The notes beneath the pieces were generated by a model. That model saw only the letters and a list, made by a program, of their open reading frames with translations. It searched no databases and had not been told where the DNA came from. Both the position numbers and the translations under genes were made by a program. DNA of 15,871 bases from CAZUXY01 sp964624235 (GTDB taxonomy: Bacteria; Spirochaetota; UBA4802; UBA5368): assembly GCA_964624235.1 (NCBI GenBank), contig CAZUXY010000079.1, positions 1 to 15,871 on the forward strand, read 5' to 3'. Positions 1 to 7,667 of this stretch are shown piece by piece; the stretch's first letter is position 1; each line of letters starts with the position of its first letter.

Positions 1-590
1 ACGAACGTTTCTCCCCGCAGGGGGCTCTCATGGTTGAAGAGGATGCCGTTACAGGCATACATGCCGTAGGCTTCGCGGTAGTTCACCGTGATCCAGTACG
101 CGTAAAGCTTGGCCGCCGCGTAGGGACTGCGGGGATAAAACGGAGTCGTTTCTTTTTGCGGTGTCTCCCGCACCTTGCCGTAGAGTTCCGATGTCGATGC
201 CTGGTAGAACCGCGTTTTCTTCTCCAGTCCCAGTATCCGTATCGCCTCGAGCAGACGCAGGGCCCCCAGGGCGTCGGCGTTGGCGGTGTATTCCGCCGTT
301 TCGAAGGAAACCTGCACATGGGACTGGGCCGCCAGGTTGTAAATCTCGTCGGGCCGCACCTGCTGAATGACGCGGATGAGGTTGGTCGAGTCGGTCATGT
401 CGCCGTAATGGAGGACCATCCTGACATCACTTTCGTGGGGGTCATGGTAGAGGTGGTCGATGCGGCCGGTGTTGAACAGTGAACTGCGGCGCTTGATGCC
501 ATGGACCTGGTATCCTTTATTCAGAAGTAATTCCGCAAGGTATGCTCCGTCCTGTCCCGTGATGCCGGTGATGAGCGCTTTTTTCTTCAT
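1..590 (-). CDS. gmd: GDP-mannose 4,6-dehydratase, 3' end cut off by the window
   Basis: Short-chain dehydrogenase/reductase that converts GDP-D-mannose to GDP-4-keto-6-deoxy-D-mannose in the cytoplasm, the entry step to GDP-rhamnose, GDP-fucose and GDP-perosamine. The frame is open from the ATG at 590 to the window edge, giving 196 residues of a family that is usually about 340-375 long. The NAD(P)-binding motif GITGQDG is at residues 9-15, followed by AYLAELL, typical of Gmd. The catalytic set is intact: STSELYG at 132-138 (Thr133, Glu135) and SPYAAAK with Tyr157 and Lys161. The segment NHESPLRGETFV at the truncated end is also characteristic. A weak GGA lies about 8 bases before the start. 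It follows the reductase gene after a 132 bp spacer. GC-rich, unlike the glycosyltransferase genes. Identification is very secure; completeness is unknown. Confidence 0.96.
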   Translation of the reverse strand, partial: MKKKALITGITGQDGAYLAELLLNKGYQVHGIKRRSSLFNTGRIDHLYHDPHESDVRMVLHYGDMTDSTNLIRVIQQVRPDEIYNLAAQSHVQVSFETAEYTANADALGALRLLEAIRILGLEKKTRFYQASTSELYGKVRETPQKETTPFYPRSPYAAAKLYAYWITVNYREAYGMYACNGILFNHESPLRGETF

Positions 591-722
591 GGTTAATTCC
601 GGTTGTTATTTTGTTAATGCTGAGAATGAAATGCACATATATTTTTATCTTAAAGTCAAGTACGCAGGCAAACGTTTTAACAACGGTACCGGTTATCAGT
701 ATCAACGGACATTGTGGACCTG
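591..722. other. Intergenic spacer between rmd and gmd, the longest in the window
   Basis: This 132 bp AT-rich gap is the only sizeable non-coding stretch. On the minus strand it contains a TTGACT hexamer (654-659) resembling a -35 box, but no good TATAAT-like hexamer sits 16-18 bases downstream; the nearest TATATG (636-641) is only 12 bases away. An 8 bp palindrome centred on GGTACC lies around 692-702. I see no hairpin followed by a T-run that would be a convincing terminator of the upstream operon. A separate promoter for gmd is possible because the genes elsewhere are tightly packed, but the sequence alone does not establish it. Confidence 0.4.
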
Positions 723-1685
723 TTACAATACCGAATCCCAGTAGTCGACCAACGCCCGCAGACTTTCATCGACGGTTATACGCGGATACCAGCCGATTTC
801 CTTCTCGATTTTTTCCCTTCGACCCACGATCACCCTGTTGTCGCTGGGGCGGAACAGACGATTATCGATATTGAGAGTCACCGCCATTCCGGTGATGGAA
901 GACAGTATGTCTATTATTTCTCTAAGAGATGTCCCCTCACCGCTGCAGATGTTGTAGACCTCCCCCCTCCGGCCGCCCTCCATCAGGCCGTGGTAGGCAC
1001 GCACCACGTCGCGCACGTCCAGGAAGTCCCGAACCACCGACACATCGCCCACCGTGAGACGGCACTGCTTCTCTCCCCTCTTCCTGCTCTCCACCATCTG
1101 CTTCGCGAAGGAGGAAACGGCGAAAACTTCCCGCTGACGCGGCCCGACATGGTTGAAGGAGCGGGTCATGACGATATCCAGGCCGTATCCTTCCGCGTAG
1201 ACTTTGCTCAGCATCTCCTGGGCCACCCGCGCCACGGCGTAAGGACTTACCGGGCCCAGGGGATGGTCTTCCCCCAGGGGGACTTCGTCAGGAGAAACGT
1301 TGCCGTATTCTTCGGAGGAGCCGATAGACAGCACCCGACATTCAAGGCCGAGCCCCCGGATCTTCTCGAGCAGGTTCAGAAAGATGTTGGTATTGTTGCG
1401 AAAACTGGCGATGGGGTCCTTCCAGCTGTAGGCGACGCTGCTGAACGAAGCCAGGTGCAGTATGTACCGGGGCTGAAACTGGTAAATGATGTTGTCCAGC
1501 TTGCTCTTGTCCAGCAGATCAATGGGCTCGAAACGGCAGATGAGATTTAGATATCCATCCAGGGTAAACGCCGGTGCGATGGAGTCGAGCCCCAGCACCT
1601 CGGCCCGCTTTCCCAGACTTTCAAGGTAGTCCAGGAAATGGCGGCTGACGAAGCCGGAAAAGCCGGTAATGAGGTATTTGTTCAT
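723..1685 (-). CDS. rmd: GDP-4-keto-6-deoxy-D-mannose reductase-like (Rmd-type) SDR enzyme
   Basis: Extended short-chain dehydrogenase of 320 residues. Rmd enzymes reduce the Gmd product to GDP-D-rhamnose with NAD(P)H. Family signs are the N-terminal nucleotide-binding GFSGFVS (8-14), SSEEYG (123-128), TRSFNHVGP (174-182), VVRDFLDVRDV and VYNICSG. Two positions depart from the textbook SDR motifs. The third glycine of GxxGxxG is Ser14, and the catalytic YxxxK reads Tyr149-A-V-A-Arg153 (codon CGG at 1227-1229), so the usual lysine is an arginine. I believe related polysaccharide-locus enzymes share this variant, but I cannot confirm that here. The ATG start lies 9 bp after the GT4 stop, with no clear ribosome site. 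With gmd next to it, the pathway role is well supported; the exact product (GDP-D-rhamnose or another 6-deoxyhexose) is inferred. GC-rich like gmd. Confidence 0.82.
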   Translation of the reverse strand: MNKYLITGFSGFVSRHFLDYLESLGKRAEVLGLDSIAPAFTLDGYLNLICRFEPIDLLDKSKLDNIIYQFQPRYILHLASFSSVAYSWKDPIASFRNNTNIFLNLLEKIRGLGLECRVLSIGSSEEYGNVSPDEVPLGEDHPLGPVSPYAVARVAQEMLSKVYAEGYGLDIVMTRSFNHVGPRQREVFAVSSFAKQMVESRKRGEKQCRLTVGDVSVVRDFLDVRDVVRAYHGLMEGGRRGEVYNICSGEGTSLREIIDILSSITGMAVTLNIDNRLFRPSDNRVIVGRREKIEKEIGWYPRITVDESLRALVDYWDSVL

Positions 1686-1694
1686 TGGACACTG

Positions 1695-2951
1695 CTAAAC
1701 ATTTCTATTATCAAGTAAATCCTGATACAGGGTTATGTACTTTTGTGCAACATTATTTATGTTAAAAAAATGTTCCGCTTTTATACGCGCATTTTTCGAA
1801 AGTGACAACAATCTCTTATCATTTGATAAAACCCATTCGATACCATGTGTATAATCAACGGTTTCATAAGGTTTTGCCAGATATCCGTTTTTTTTGTGAT
1901 CGATAATATCCAACAGTCCAGTGGTTGCGAATGCAACCACCGGCGTACCGCACGCCAGTGCTTCCGTGGCAGTTTGCCCGAATGCCTCATACCGCGAAGG
2001 CACGCACATCACATCCGCGGCAGAATATACAACTGCAAGACTACTATCATCCGAAAGTGTGCCCAACAGCTTTGTTGGGATCTCGATATCAAGTAGTTTT
2101 TCAGTATCACTTGATCCAAAAATTATCAGTTCATAGTCATTCGGTTTGTTTACCACCAATTGTCTTAACGAATCTAACAGTAATTGAAACCCCTTATTTT
2201 CATCATGCAGCGCGTTCATTGCACCAAAAAGAATGACTTTTTTCCGATATCCTATATTTAGAATTTGTCTGCATAATTTTTTATCGATCGGCTTAAAAAT
2301 ATTTACATCAAGTCCATGAGGAATTACTTCAATGCGCCTTCCGGCAAGAATCGGGCTCCTGGCCGCCTCGTTCGCCAGCCATCTGCTGGGAGACACAATG
2401 GTAATATCGCTGTTCCTCCAGTGTTTTTTCTTTCTTCTCCATGTCCATCGACTTATGTCAAATTCAGATATTGATCCAAGCTGTGGACACTTCCCACAAC
2501 CATCTACGAATCGTTCACATCCATATGTAACATGACATCCGCCGGTGAACACCCACGAGTCATGGAGTGTCCAGACAATTGGTTTTTTGAATTTTTTTAT
2601 TTCTTTTATCGGAACAAAATCTTTCGAGACCCAGTTGAGGTGAATTATATCAGGGTTAATTGATAACAGTGAATTTGCTACTTTATGCGGAACCCATGAA
2701 AGTCCCCAGTAAGTTTTTTTAGTTCGTTTTTGATACAGGTTGAGAGGGAAATTATCAATTCGTGATCGAATTTTATTAAGTTCTTTTTCATAAAACGATT
2801 CAGGTTCTATTACCCATGATTCATTGCTGTGTTTATTCTGTACATGCATCCATGCATTTATTGAATGGCTCCTCAAGGATTTACCCAGTCTGTATACTGC
2901 CCGAGCAGCCCCACCCTCAATGTCAGTTGTGTTAAGAAGCGAGACTTTCAA
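1695..2951 (-). CDS. Family 4 glycosyltransferase (WcaC-like)
   Basis: Retaining GT-B glycosyltransferase of 418 residues, expected to add a sugar to a lipid-linked glycan at the inner face of the cytoplasmic membrane. The N-terminus has the glycine-rich DIEGGAARA loop (10-18). Residues 129-157 carry LHD followed by four cysteines (139, 145, 152, 155) in the GGCH...CGKCPQL arrangement seen in colanic-acid WcaC-like transferases. The donor-binding domain has VIPHGLD (209-215) and the EX7E element Glu322...Glu330. The start is TTG: an in-frame TGA lies two codons upstream and the next Met is residue 35, which would delete the conserved glycine loop. An ATG seven bases upstream is in the other frame and would join this frame if the T5 run were one T shorter. 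Donor and acceptor sugars cannot be told. Confidence 0.88.
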   Translation of the reverse strand: MKVSLLNTTDIEGGAARAVYRLGKSLRSHSINAWMHVQNKHSNESWVIEPESFYEKELNKIRSRIDNFPLNLYQKRTKKTYWGLSWVPHKVANSLLSINPDIIHLNWVSKDFVPIKEIKKFKKPIVWTLHDSWVFTGGCHVTYGCERFVDGCGKCPQLGSISEFDISRWTWRRKKKHWRNSDITIVSPSRWLANEAARSPILAGRRIEVIPHGLDVNIFKPIDKKLCRQILNIGYRKKVILFGAMNALHDENKGFQLLLDSLRQLVVNKPNDYELIIFGSSDTEKLLDIEIPTKLLGTLSDDSSLAVVYSAADVMCVPSRYEAFGQTATEALACGTPVVAFATTGLLDIIDHKKNGYLAKPYETVDYTHGIEWVLSNDKRLLSLSKNARIKAEHFFNINNVAQKYITLYQDLLDNRNV

Positions 2952-3017
2952 AAATCATGCCATTCGATCTATTGTGGTATCTTTCATAAAAAATCATGAG
3001 TACATTTCTGAAAAGAA

Positions 3018-4037
3018 TTATACTTTTAAAAAGGAAAGACCATATTTAAAAAAATACCGGGATAGATTATCCATACCCAGGCTGTAATATTGTCGAAGAG
3101 GTGATTTCTTCAACAATTGGTATTTTAACAAACCAACTCTCGCTGAGGACATGCACGCATTGATCCATTTATCAGCCAATACTTTACCAAAGGTTTGTTT
3201 ATTAAACAGATGATACTTATTGTTGCTTTCCAGCAATCTTAAGAGCCACTTATGAGCCTCATCGAGAAATGACTCATTTCTTTCTATATCAGAAAATGAC
3301 AACATCAAATGTATTTTTTTTTCATCTTCGGCAGGTGTAACATCTAGTTCATTGATCTGTACTTGCTGTATTCTCCACACGTTCTGTTTTTCCAGGTGTT
3401 TTCGATGTGACGAAACCTGGTCAGAATGAATTCTATAATAGGTAAGCACTTGCGGGATGTTACAACAGCCGGCAAATTTTGAAACATTCTGCCATAGAGC
3501 ATAGTCCTCTGCAGTAAGAAACGTGTTATCGAATGAAATACTATTGTCTATCAGTACTTTTCTCCTGAGCATTACAGAGGAAGTAGCAAAAGGATCATAG
3601 AAAATCATACAGCATTTAAGGTATTCATTCTCGACAGGATATCTATTTACTTTCCCTCTATTTACACCGATATTTTTTGTCCATGTACCGCATATACCAA
3701 TCTCTTCATCAGAATCCAGGATTTGTACCTGCCGCGCCAGCCTGTCTGGATGGCTTATGTCATCCGCATCAAGCCAGGCAAGATACTCACCATTTGATAA
3801 CTGTATTCCTTTGTTGCGAACTCCGGCAAGCCCGGTATTTGTCTTGTTCTGATAAAACCGTATGCGGGCATCTTTATACGACTTTATTACTTCTACGCTG
3901 TTATCGGTGCTGCCATCATCGATTATGATTAACTCAAAGTCCCTGTAGGTTTGTGATAAAATACTTTCTATACTCTGACCAACAAAATTCTCAGCATTAT
4001 ATACAGGAATAACAACAGATACTTTGGGATTCCGCAT
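3018..4037 (-). CDS. Family 2 glycosyltransferase
   Basis: Inverting GT-A glycosyltransferase of 339 residues. The N-terminal catalytic domain begins VSVVIPVYNAE and carries the nucleotide-binding IIIDDGSTD (Asp40, Asp41) and the metal-binding LDADD (89-93). A later TAEDYALW matches the catalytic ED region of the family. There is no membrane segment, so it is a soluble or peripheral cytoplasmic enzyme acting on a nucleotide sugar and a growing glycan. The C-terminal hundred residues, rich in Lys, Leu and Tyr, are typical variable acceptor-side sequence. The ATG lies 2 bp after the stop of the CgeB-type gene, so the two are probably translated together. The downstream GT4 gene follows after 66 bp. 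The linkage formed is unknown. Confidence 0.9.
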   Translation of the reverse strand: MRNPKVSVVIPVYNAENFVGQSIESILSQTYRDFELIIIDDGSTDNSVEVIKSYKDARIRFYQNKTNTGLAGVRNKGIQLSNGEYLAWLDADDISHPDRLARQVQILDSDEEIGICGTWTKNIGVNRGKVNRYPVENEYLKCCMIFYDPFATSSVMLRRKVLIDNSISFDNTFLTAEDYALWQNVSKFAGCCNIPQVLTYYRIHSDQVSSHRKHLEKQNVWRIQQVQINELDVTPAEDEKKIHLMLSFSDIERNESFLDEAHKWLLRLLESNNKYHLFNKQTFGKVLADKWINACMSSARVGLLKYQLLKKSPLRQYYSLGMDNLSRYFFKYGLSFLKV

Positions 4038-4039
4038 GA

Positions 4040-5209
4040 TTAGTTAAGACCAAGGTGTTTGAATAATGCTTTGAATCTTGAATGGTATGTATGGTGAGCC
4101 AGAGCCCTTCTCAAACCCGCTTTCCTTATTTTTTCTGCGCTTTTCGGATTCTTAAAATAAAAACCTACTTTTTCAATTCTATCAAAAATATCATGAGAGA
4201 GGACCACCTCCTTTCCCGGTTCAAACATCTCAGTATATTCTTCAAGATAATCCGTGCAATACAGCGCACCGCACATGGGAGCCTCGAAATCCCTCAGGTG
4301 CAGATGCCTTAGTCGGCGTGCGGTCGGGTCGTGACGATCAAACACATCAAGAAAACCAAGTGATACCACACTTTTACTGTACAATTCTACCAAATCGTCG
4401 TCGGAAACCGGTTTATGGAAATTATCAGGAAAAAGGTCAATCGCATATCCATGTAGCGTCTTGTTGTATTTTTTTGCCGCTCTAAGGGCGGCCAATCGCC
4501 TGTATTCAGTTCCTTGAGAGTAAAACCGGATCAGCTTCATAGAATCACTGATAGGATTTCGTATTAATGCTTTAACTTCATGAATCAAAGGACTTCCAGG
4601 CTTATCGTTTTTCCATCCCGGCCCATACACATGCACATCCAGACCGGACAACAAAAGCTGATATACCGATTCAAGCCTGCTCCCGTAGCAGGCCCCTACA
4701 AAACTGACATCAACAGTACGTTTAGTATCAATAGGATGAAAATACTTAGGGTTCGATGCCATGGGCCACCAGAACGAACTGGCGCCTATCGCATCAAATT
4801 TCTCACCGGCCCTTTTTTCGGAATAGAGATTCAAGTCAAAAAGACTAGAAATATCCTTAACAAGATAGAACTGGTGAATATTGTTGCATGAAAAGTTACA
4901 GGCAAAAACACCGCGCGATCTTATTTCATCGATAGCCCACGGTTCAAACATTCCGTCCATCAGGTAAAAAAAGACCAGGTCAAAATTATTTTTATTATGT
5001 TCCTCAGTGAATTTTTTGACAAGGTTCGTGCTGAATTCTTTTCTCAGTACCTGATCCTTCTTTGAGAGCGCTTCTCTTCCCATTTCCGATGGGAACAACA
5101 CCACTTCGTGACCAAGATCGATAAGCGGTTCGTACAGGTTGCGGTACCATGTCTTATTCCATGGAACCCGTTCATTGGTAAAACTTTCGAGGACCTGAAA
5201 GATACGCAT
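4040..5209 (-). CDS. CgeB-type glycosyltransferase (GT-B fold)
   Basis: A 389-residue protein of the CgeB/Glyco_trans_1_2 type: a divergent N-terminal domain followed by a GT-B donor-binding half. Supporting segments are VDVSFVGACYG (166-176) opening the C-terminal half, HVYGPGW (193-199), and RDFEAPMCGAL (306-316) followed by EMFEPGKEVV, a hallmark of this group. The terminal HHTYHSRFKALF matches the usual ending. Members are frequent in glycan and flagellar or spore-glycosylation loci, but few have a proven substrate. The start ATG overlaps the preceding fkbM-type stop by one base (TAATG), and the next GT2 gene starts 2 bp after its stop, a tight translational chain. No membrane segment is visible. 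Function as a glycosyltransferase is likely; donor and acceptor are unknown. Confidence 0.8.
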   Translation of the reverse strand: MRIFQVLESFTNERVPWNKTWYRNLYEPLIDLGHEVVLFPSEMGREALSKKDQVLRKEFSTNLVKKFTEEHNKNNFDLVFFYLMDGMFEPWAIDEIRSRGVFACNFSCNNIHQFYLVKDISSLFDLNLYSEKRAGEKFDAIGASSFWWPMASNPKYFHPIDTKRTVDVSFVGACYGSRLESVYQLLLSGLDVHVYGPGWKNDKPGSPLIHEVKALIRNPISDSMKLIRFYSQGTEYRRLAALRAAKKYNKTLHGYAIDLFPDNFHKPVSDDDLVELYSKSVVSLGFLDVFDRHDPTARRLRHLHLRDFEAPMCGALYCTDYLEEYTEMFEPGKEVVLSHDIFDRIEKVGFYFKNPKSAEKIRKAGLRRALAHHTYHSRFKALFKHLGLN

Positions 5210-6087
5210 TATTGACGCCTTGCAGCAAGATAGTTAGTAGTAAGGAAAATCTCATGACGTTCATTATAGTTTTCTATTTCTTCTAAGCCGTCAGCAAGAA
5301 TCCTGAAAATTTTAAATTTATCATTTAACAGATAGTGAAAATCCTGGAAAAACGTTCGTGAATCAATATTGCACCCACCAAATTCAAACTGAATAAAATC
5401 AATTCTCCCCTGATCTCTCATTCCGCTTGCACCCATTAAAACATCAAGTTCATTGCCCTCGGTATCAATCTTAAGCAATCTGATTCGATCAATGGAATGC
5501 TCTTCACAAAAACCATCCAATGATACTATTGAAACCGTCTCAGATTGAATATACTGAATACCATGATGGCCTAGCCTCCTGTCATAAATCGATGCAAGTA
5601 CAGACCCGTTTTTATCTGAGTAAAGGGTCTCTTTTCTGGAAGACGATCCCAGACCTGTATTAAAAGTATGAATACAGGAAATATCGGCAGTGTTTTTCTT
5701 TAATAATCGATAGGTTGCTTTTGAGGGTTCAAATGAAAATATTTCGATATTCGCATCCCCTAAACATTCTACAACCAAGCGCGAATAGTTACCAACATTA
5801 GCTCCAACATCGAAGATTATTGTTTTTTCACGTAATGGTCCCAATACTTTCTGAATAATAAACCGTTCGCCGCTGTAGGAAATGTCATCTCCCCTGCCAT
5901 AATTCATTCCCCTTAAAGCTATTTTATGAAGCTTCTCGAAAAACAGTTGATAGAATATACATCCATTGAGCTTTTTGGTAATGTAAGACAAAACAGAAGC
6001 TATTATAATCAAAAGTAACAGCTTACTTTTGGAAATGAAAGCACCCACACCCGTACTTTTGACCATTGGCTTGTTCTCTTGAAGCAT
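5209..6087 (-). CDS. FkbM-family methyltransferase with N-terminal hydrophobic segment
   Basis: SAM-dependent O-methyltransferase of the FkbM family, 292 residues, expected to methylate a sugar hydroxyl of the glycan. Motif I is IFDVGANVGNYS (91-102), the acidic motif is FSFEP (117-121), and the family-defining LLKIDTEGNELDVL is at 204-217. Residues 22-35 are a run of Leu and Ile that could act as a membrane anchor, which is unusual for this otherwise soluble family. The ATG at 6087 overlaps the upstream DUF268 gene by 65 bp. An internal ATG at 6066 (Met8) has an AAGAG about 9 bases upstream and may be the true start; both keep the hydrophobic segment. It overlaps the CgeB-type gene as TAATG. 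The sugar and position methylated are unknown. Confidence 0.87.
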   Translation of the reverse strand: MLQENKPMVKSTGVGAFISKSKLLLLIIIASVLSYITKKLNGCIFYQLFFEKLHKIALRGMNYGRGDDISYSGERFIIQKVLGPLREKTIIFDVGANVGNYSRLVVECLGDANIEIFSFEPSKATYRLLKKNTADISCIHTFNTGLGSSSRKETLYSDKNGSVLASIYDRRLGHHGIQYIQSETVSIVSLDGFCEEHSIDRIRLLKIDTEGNELDVLMGASGMRDQGRIDFIQFEFGGCNIDSRTFFQDFHYLLNDKFKIFRILADGLEEIENYNERHEIFLTTNYLAARRQ

Positions 6088-6778
6088 TTTGAATTATCCC
6101 GGCTTCTAAAGCATCATCAGGTATTAAGCTAAACTCTTTCAACCTTACATCAGAAAACATATCTAAGACCATATCATATGCATAAATTCTATGAGCATTG
6201 AACATTATTCTGGGTTTCCCGACAGGAACAACAAACAACAGGCTGCCGCCAGGTGCAAGGACGCGTTTTAATTCCTCTACCGCCCTAATATCACCATCCG
6301 GATCTAACTTATCACCATAACGTCCAAGCCCGACATGCTCAACTACATGCATACATGAGAGTGAGGAAATACTGTCAGTTTTAAAAGGGAGCTTATAAAG
6401 ATCAGCAAAACCGGATTGAATGCCAGTGAGTGCGAGGTTAGCAGGACGATAATCATAAAATTCAACTGGGACGAAAGCTGAAACAATGCCTATAAAGTAC
6501 AGGTTTGAAGATATATCAATGTGTTTAGAGGGTTTACGTAATGATATGATTCTCGCTGCCCAGGCAGAATGATAAACGTAATGTGTATCAAATTGGGTAT
6601 TTTTAGTTATATCAAATAATAATGGATACCTATTTCCCCATCGTATATCAAATCTATATCGATTTTTACATATATTTTTAAATTTTAAATAATTATATAA
6701 AAATTTAAGATATCTATAGCAATATTTAGTTAATCTCATAAACTTACTAAAATCGTATAAAACTGGTATTATTTTCAA
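6023..6778 (-). CDS. DUF268 methyltransferase-like protein
   Basis: A 251-residue protein of the DUF268 group, which has a class I methyltransferase fold but no firmly established reaction. The diagnostic stretch is CMHVVEHVGLGRYGD at 142-156, followed by LDPDGD, with LAPGGSLLFVVPVG at 174-187 as the usual post-core strand. The SAM-binding region is HIDISSN (86-92). It ends in YGCGCFHFQK, as other members do, so the 65 bp overlap with the following fkbM-type gene is genuine coding sequence. The first 45 residues are Lys, Tyr and Phe-rich and encoded by extremely AT-rich DNA (about 6660-6725). The start is taken as TTG at 6778, 14 bp after the previous stop; the nearby ATG at 6783 is out of frame (ATG TTT TGA). 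Members commonly occur in polysaccharide loci. Confidence 0.78.
   Translation of the reverse strand: MKIIPVLYDFSKFMRLTKYCYRYLKFLYNYLKFKNICKNRYRFDIRWGNRYPLLFDITKNTQFDTHYVYHSAWAARIISLRKPSKHIDISSNLYFIGIVSAFVPVEFYDYRPANLALTGIQSGFADLYKLPFKTDSISSLSCMHVVEHVGLGRYGDKLDPDGDIRAVEELKRVLAPGGSLLFVVPVGKPRIMFNAHRIYAYDMVLDMFSDVRLKEFSLIPDDALEAGIIQNASREQANGQKYGCGCFHFQK
6661..6720. other. Very AT-rich coding stretch at the start of the DUF268 gene
   Basis: These 60 bases are almost entirely A and T and encode a Tyr/Leu/Lys/Phe-rich N-terminal segment of the DUF268 protein. The frame stays open, so this is biased coding sequence and not a spacer. I see no repeat unit. It is the AT extreme of the window and contrasts with the GC-rich gmd-rmd end. 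Confidence 0.5.
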
Positions 6779-6792
6779 AACATGAAAAAATA

Positions 6793-7659
6793 TTATATTA
6801 TTAAGGATGATCTTGCATTCGGAATAAGATTATTTTCATTTACTGAATAACCAAAAGTATTATCAAAATTCATCCAATTTTCATTAATGTCTGAACCGGT
6901 AAATGGGCATTGCAGATACATTCGCAATTCATCTAAAGATAGTAATTTTCGTTTTCTACGTAATAGTCTAGGTAAATTTCTAAGAAACAGCTTAATTCTT
7001 TTTTGTTCTTGTTTTTTTATACTGTATTCAAGTGTATTTCCAGAATGATACTTTTGAATATCATCCGCCAGTTGTTTTTTGATACTTATTTTATCTTTGT
7101 CGAAAGGATGATCTAACTCACATAGTTTATACCTGATTGAGTTTTCCCATTCAATATGACAAAAAAACAAATCTCTCTCTAATCTTATAAACTCTTGACA
7201 ACTTTTAAGATATAAAAACTCCTGAAAAATCTCGCTATTATCAAACCGTTTCAGTTTTTTAAATAAATACAGTACATCATTAATAATATCACCCGACGAG
7301 ATATGAACATCGAAATCACCTAATATTTCCCATGTCCAACGAGGTATTTCAATATAACCTGCAAATGCAACTCGTTCTAATTCAGAAATAAATAGTGGGA
7401 TATCATCCCAAGGCACATGCTCCAAAACATGAGAGGCAATAACATATTGAAAAGTTTTATCCTTAAATGGAAACCGCCCGCCTGTATAGTAGACTTTTGG
7501 TTTTCCGGTAGCAGGGATTTGATTTCCACTCTGTTTTCTAATATCCTCCTTATTAAAAAGAAAATCTAACCATACATCAGACAAGTAAAACGGCAAACTT
7601 CCAGGTCCAACTTCAAGTATCGGCCAAACTGATAAACTTACTTTTGGTTTAAAAAACAT
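6793..7659 (-). CDS. SAM-methyltransferase-like protein with degenerate Trm112-like tail
   Basis: A 288-residue protein with a minimal class I methyltransferase core. ILEVGPGSLPF (14-24) is motif I, GRFPFKDKTFQYVIASHVLEHVP (61-83 in overall extent) is the post-I to motif IV region with the common HxLEH signature, and YIEIPRW (102-108) follows. The middle (about 115-240) is charged and not recognisable. Residues 249-282 resemble a Trm112-type small domain: LQCP, then a Tyr-x-Val and an Ile-Pro at the expected spacing. Only Cys251 of the usual four zinc cysteines remains, so metal binding is unlikely. Very AT-rich. It lies 8 bp after the acetyltransferase gene and 14 bp before the DUF268 gene. 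A role in modifying the glycan is inferred from context only. Confidence 0.72.
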   Translation of the reverse strand: MFFKPKVSLSVWPILEVGPGSLPFYLSDVWLDFLFNKEDIRKQSGNQIPATGKPKVYYTGGRFPFKDKTFQYVIASHVLEHVPWDDIPLFISELERVAFAGYIEIPRWTWEILGDFDVHISSGDIINDVLYLFKKLKRFDNSEIFQEFLYLKSCQEFIRLERDLFFCHIEWENSIRYKLCELDHPFDKDKISIKKQLADDIQKYHSGNTLEYSIKKQEQKRIKLFLRNLPRLLRRKRKLLSLDELRMYLQCPFTGSDINENWMNFDNTFGYSVNENNLIPNARSSLII

Positions 7660-7667
7660 AAAGTTTA

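Noticed and set aside
30..482. 150-codon open frame on the plus strand opposite gmd
   Set aside because: The minus strand carries an unmistakable Gmd sequence with all catalytic residues; the plus-strand frame is its shadow.
636..659. Promoter for gmd with TTGACT as -35 box
   Set aside because: The only TATA-like hexamer is 12 bases away, too close for a sigma-70 promoter, and no other -10 is convincing. Described only as a spacer.
690..705. Palindrome around GGTACC as an operator or terminator
   Set aside because: Only 8 bp are perfectly symmetrical, with no T run after it. This is expected by chance.
714..1550. 278-codon open frame on the plus strand opposite rmd
   Set aside because: It is antisense to a well-conserved reductase in GC-rich DNA, where stop codons are rare. 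Its translation shows no recognisable family.
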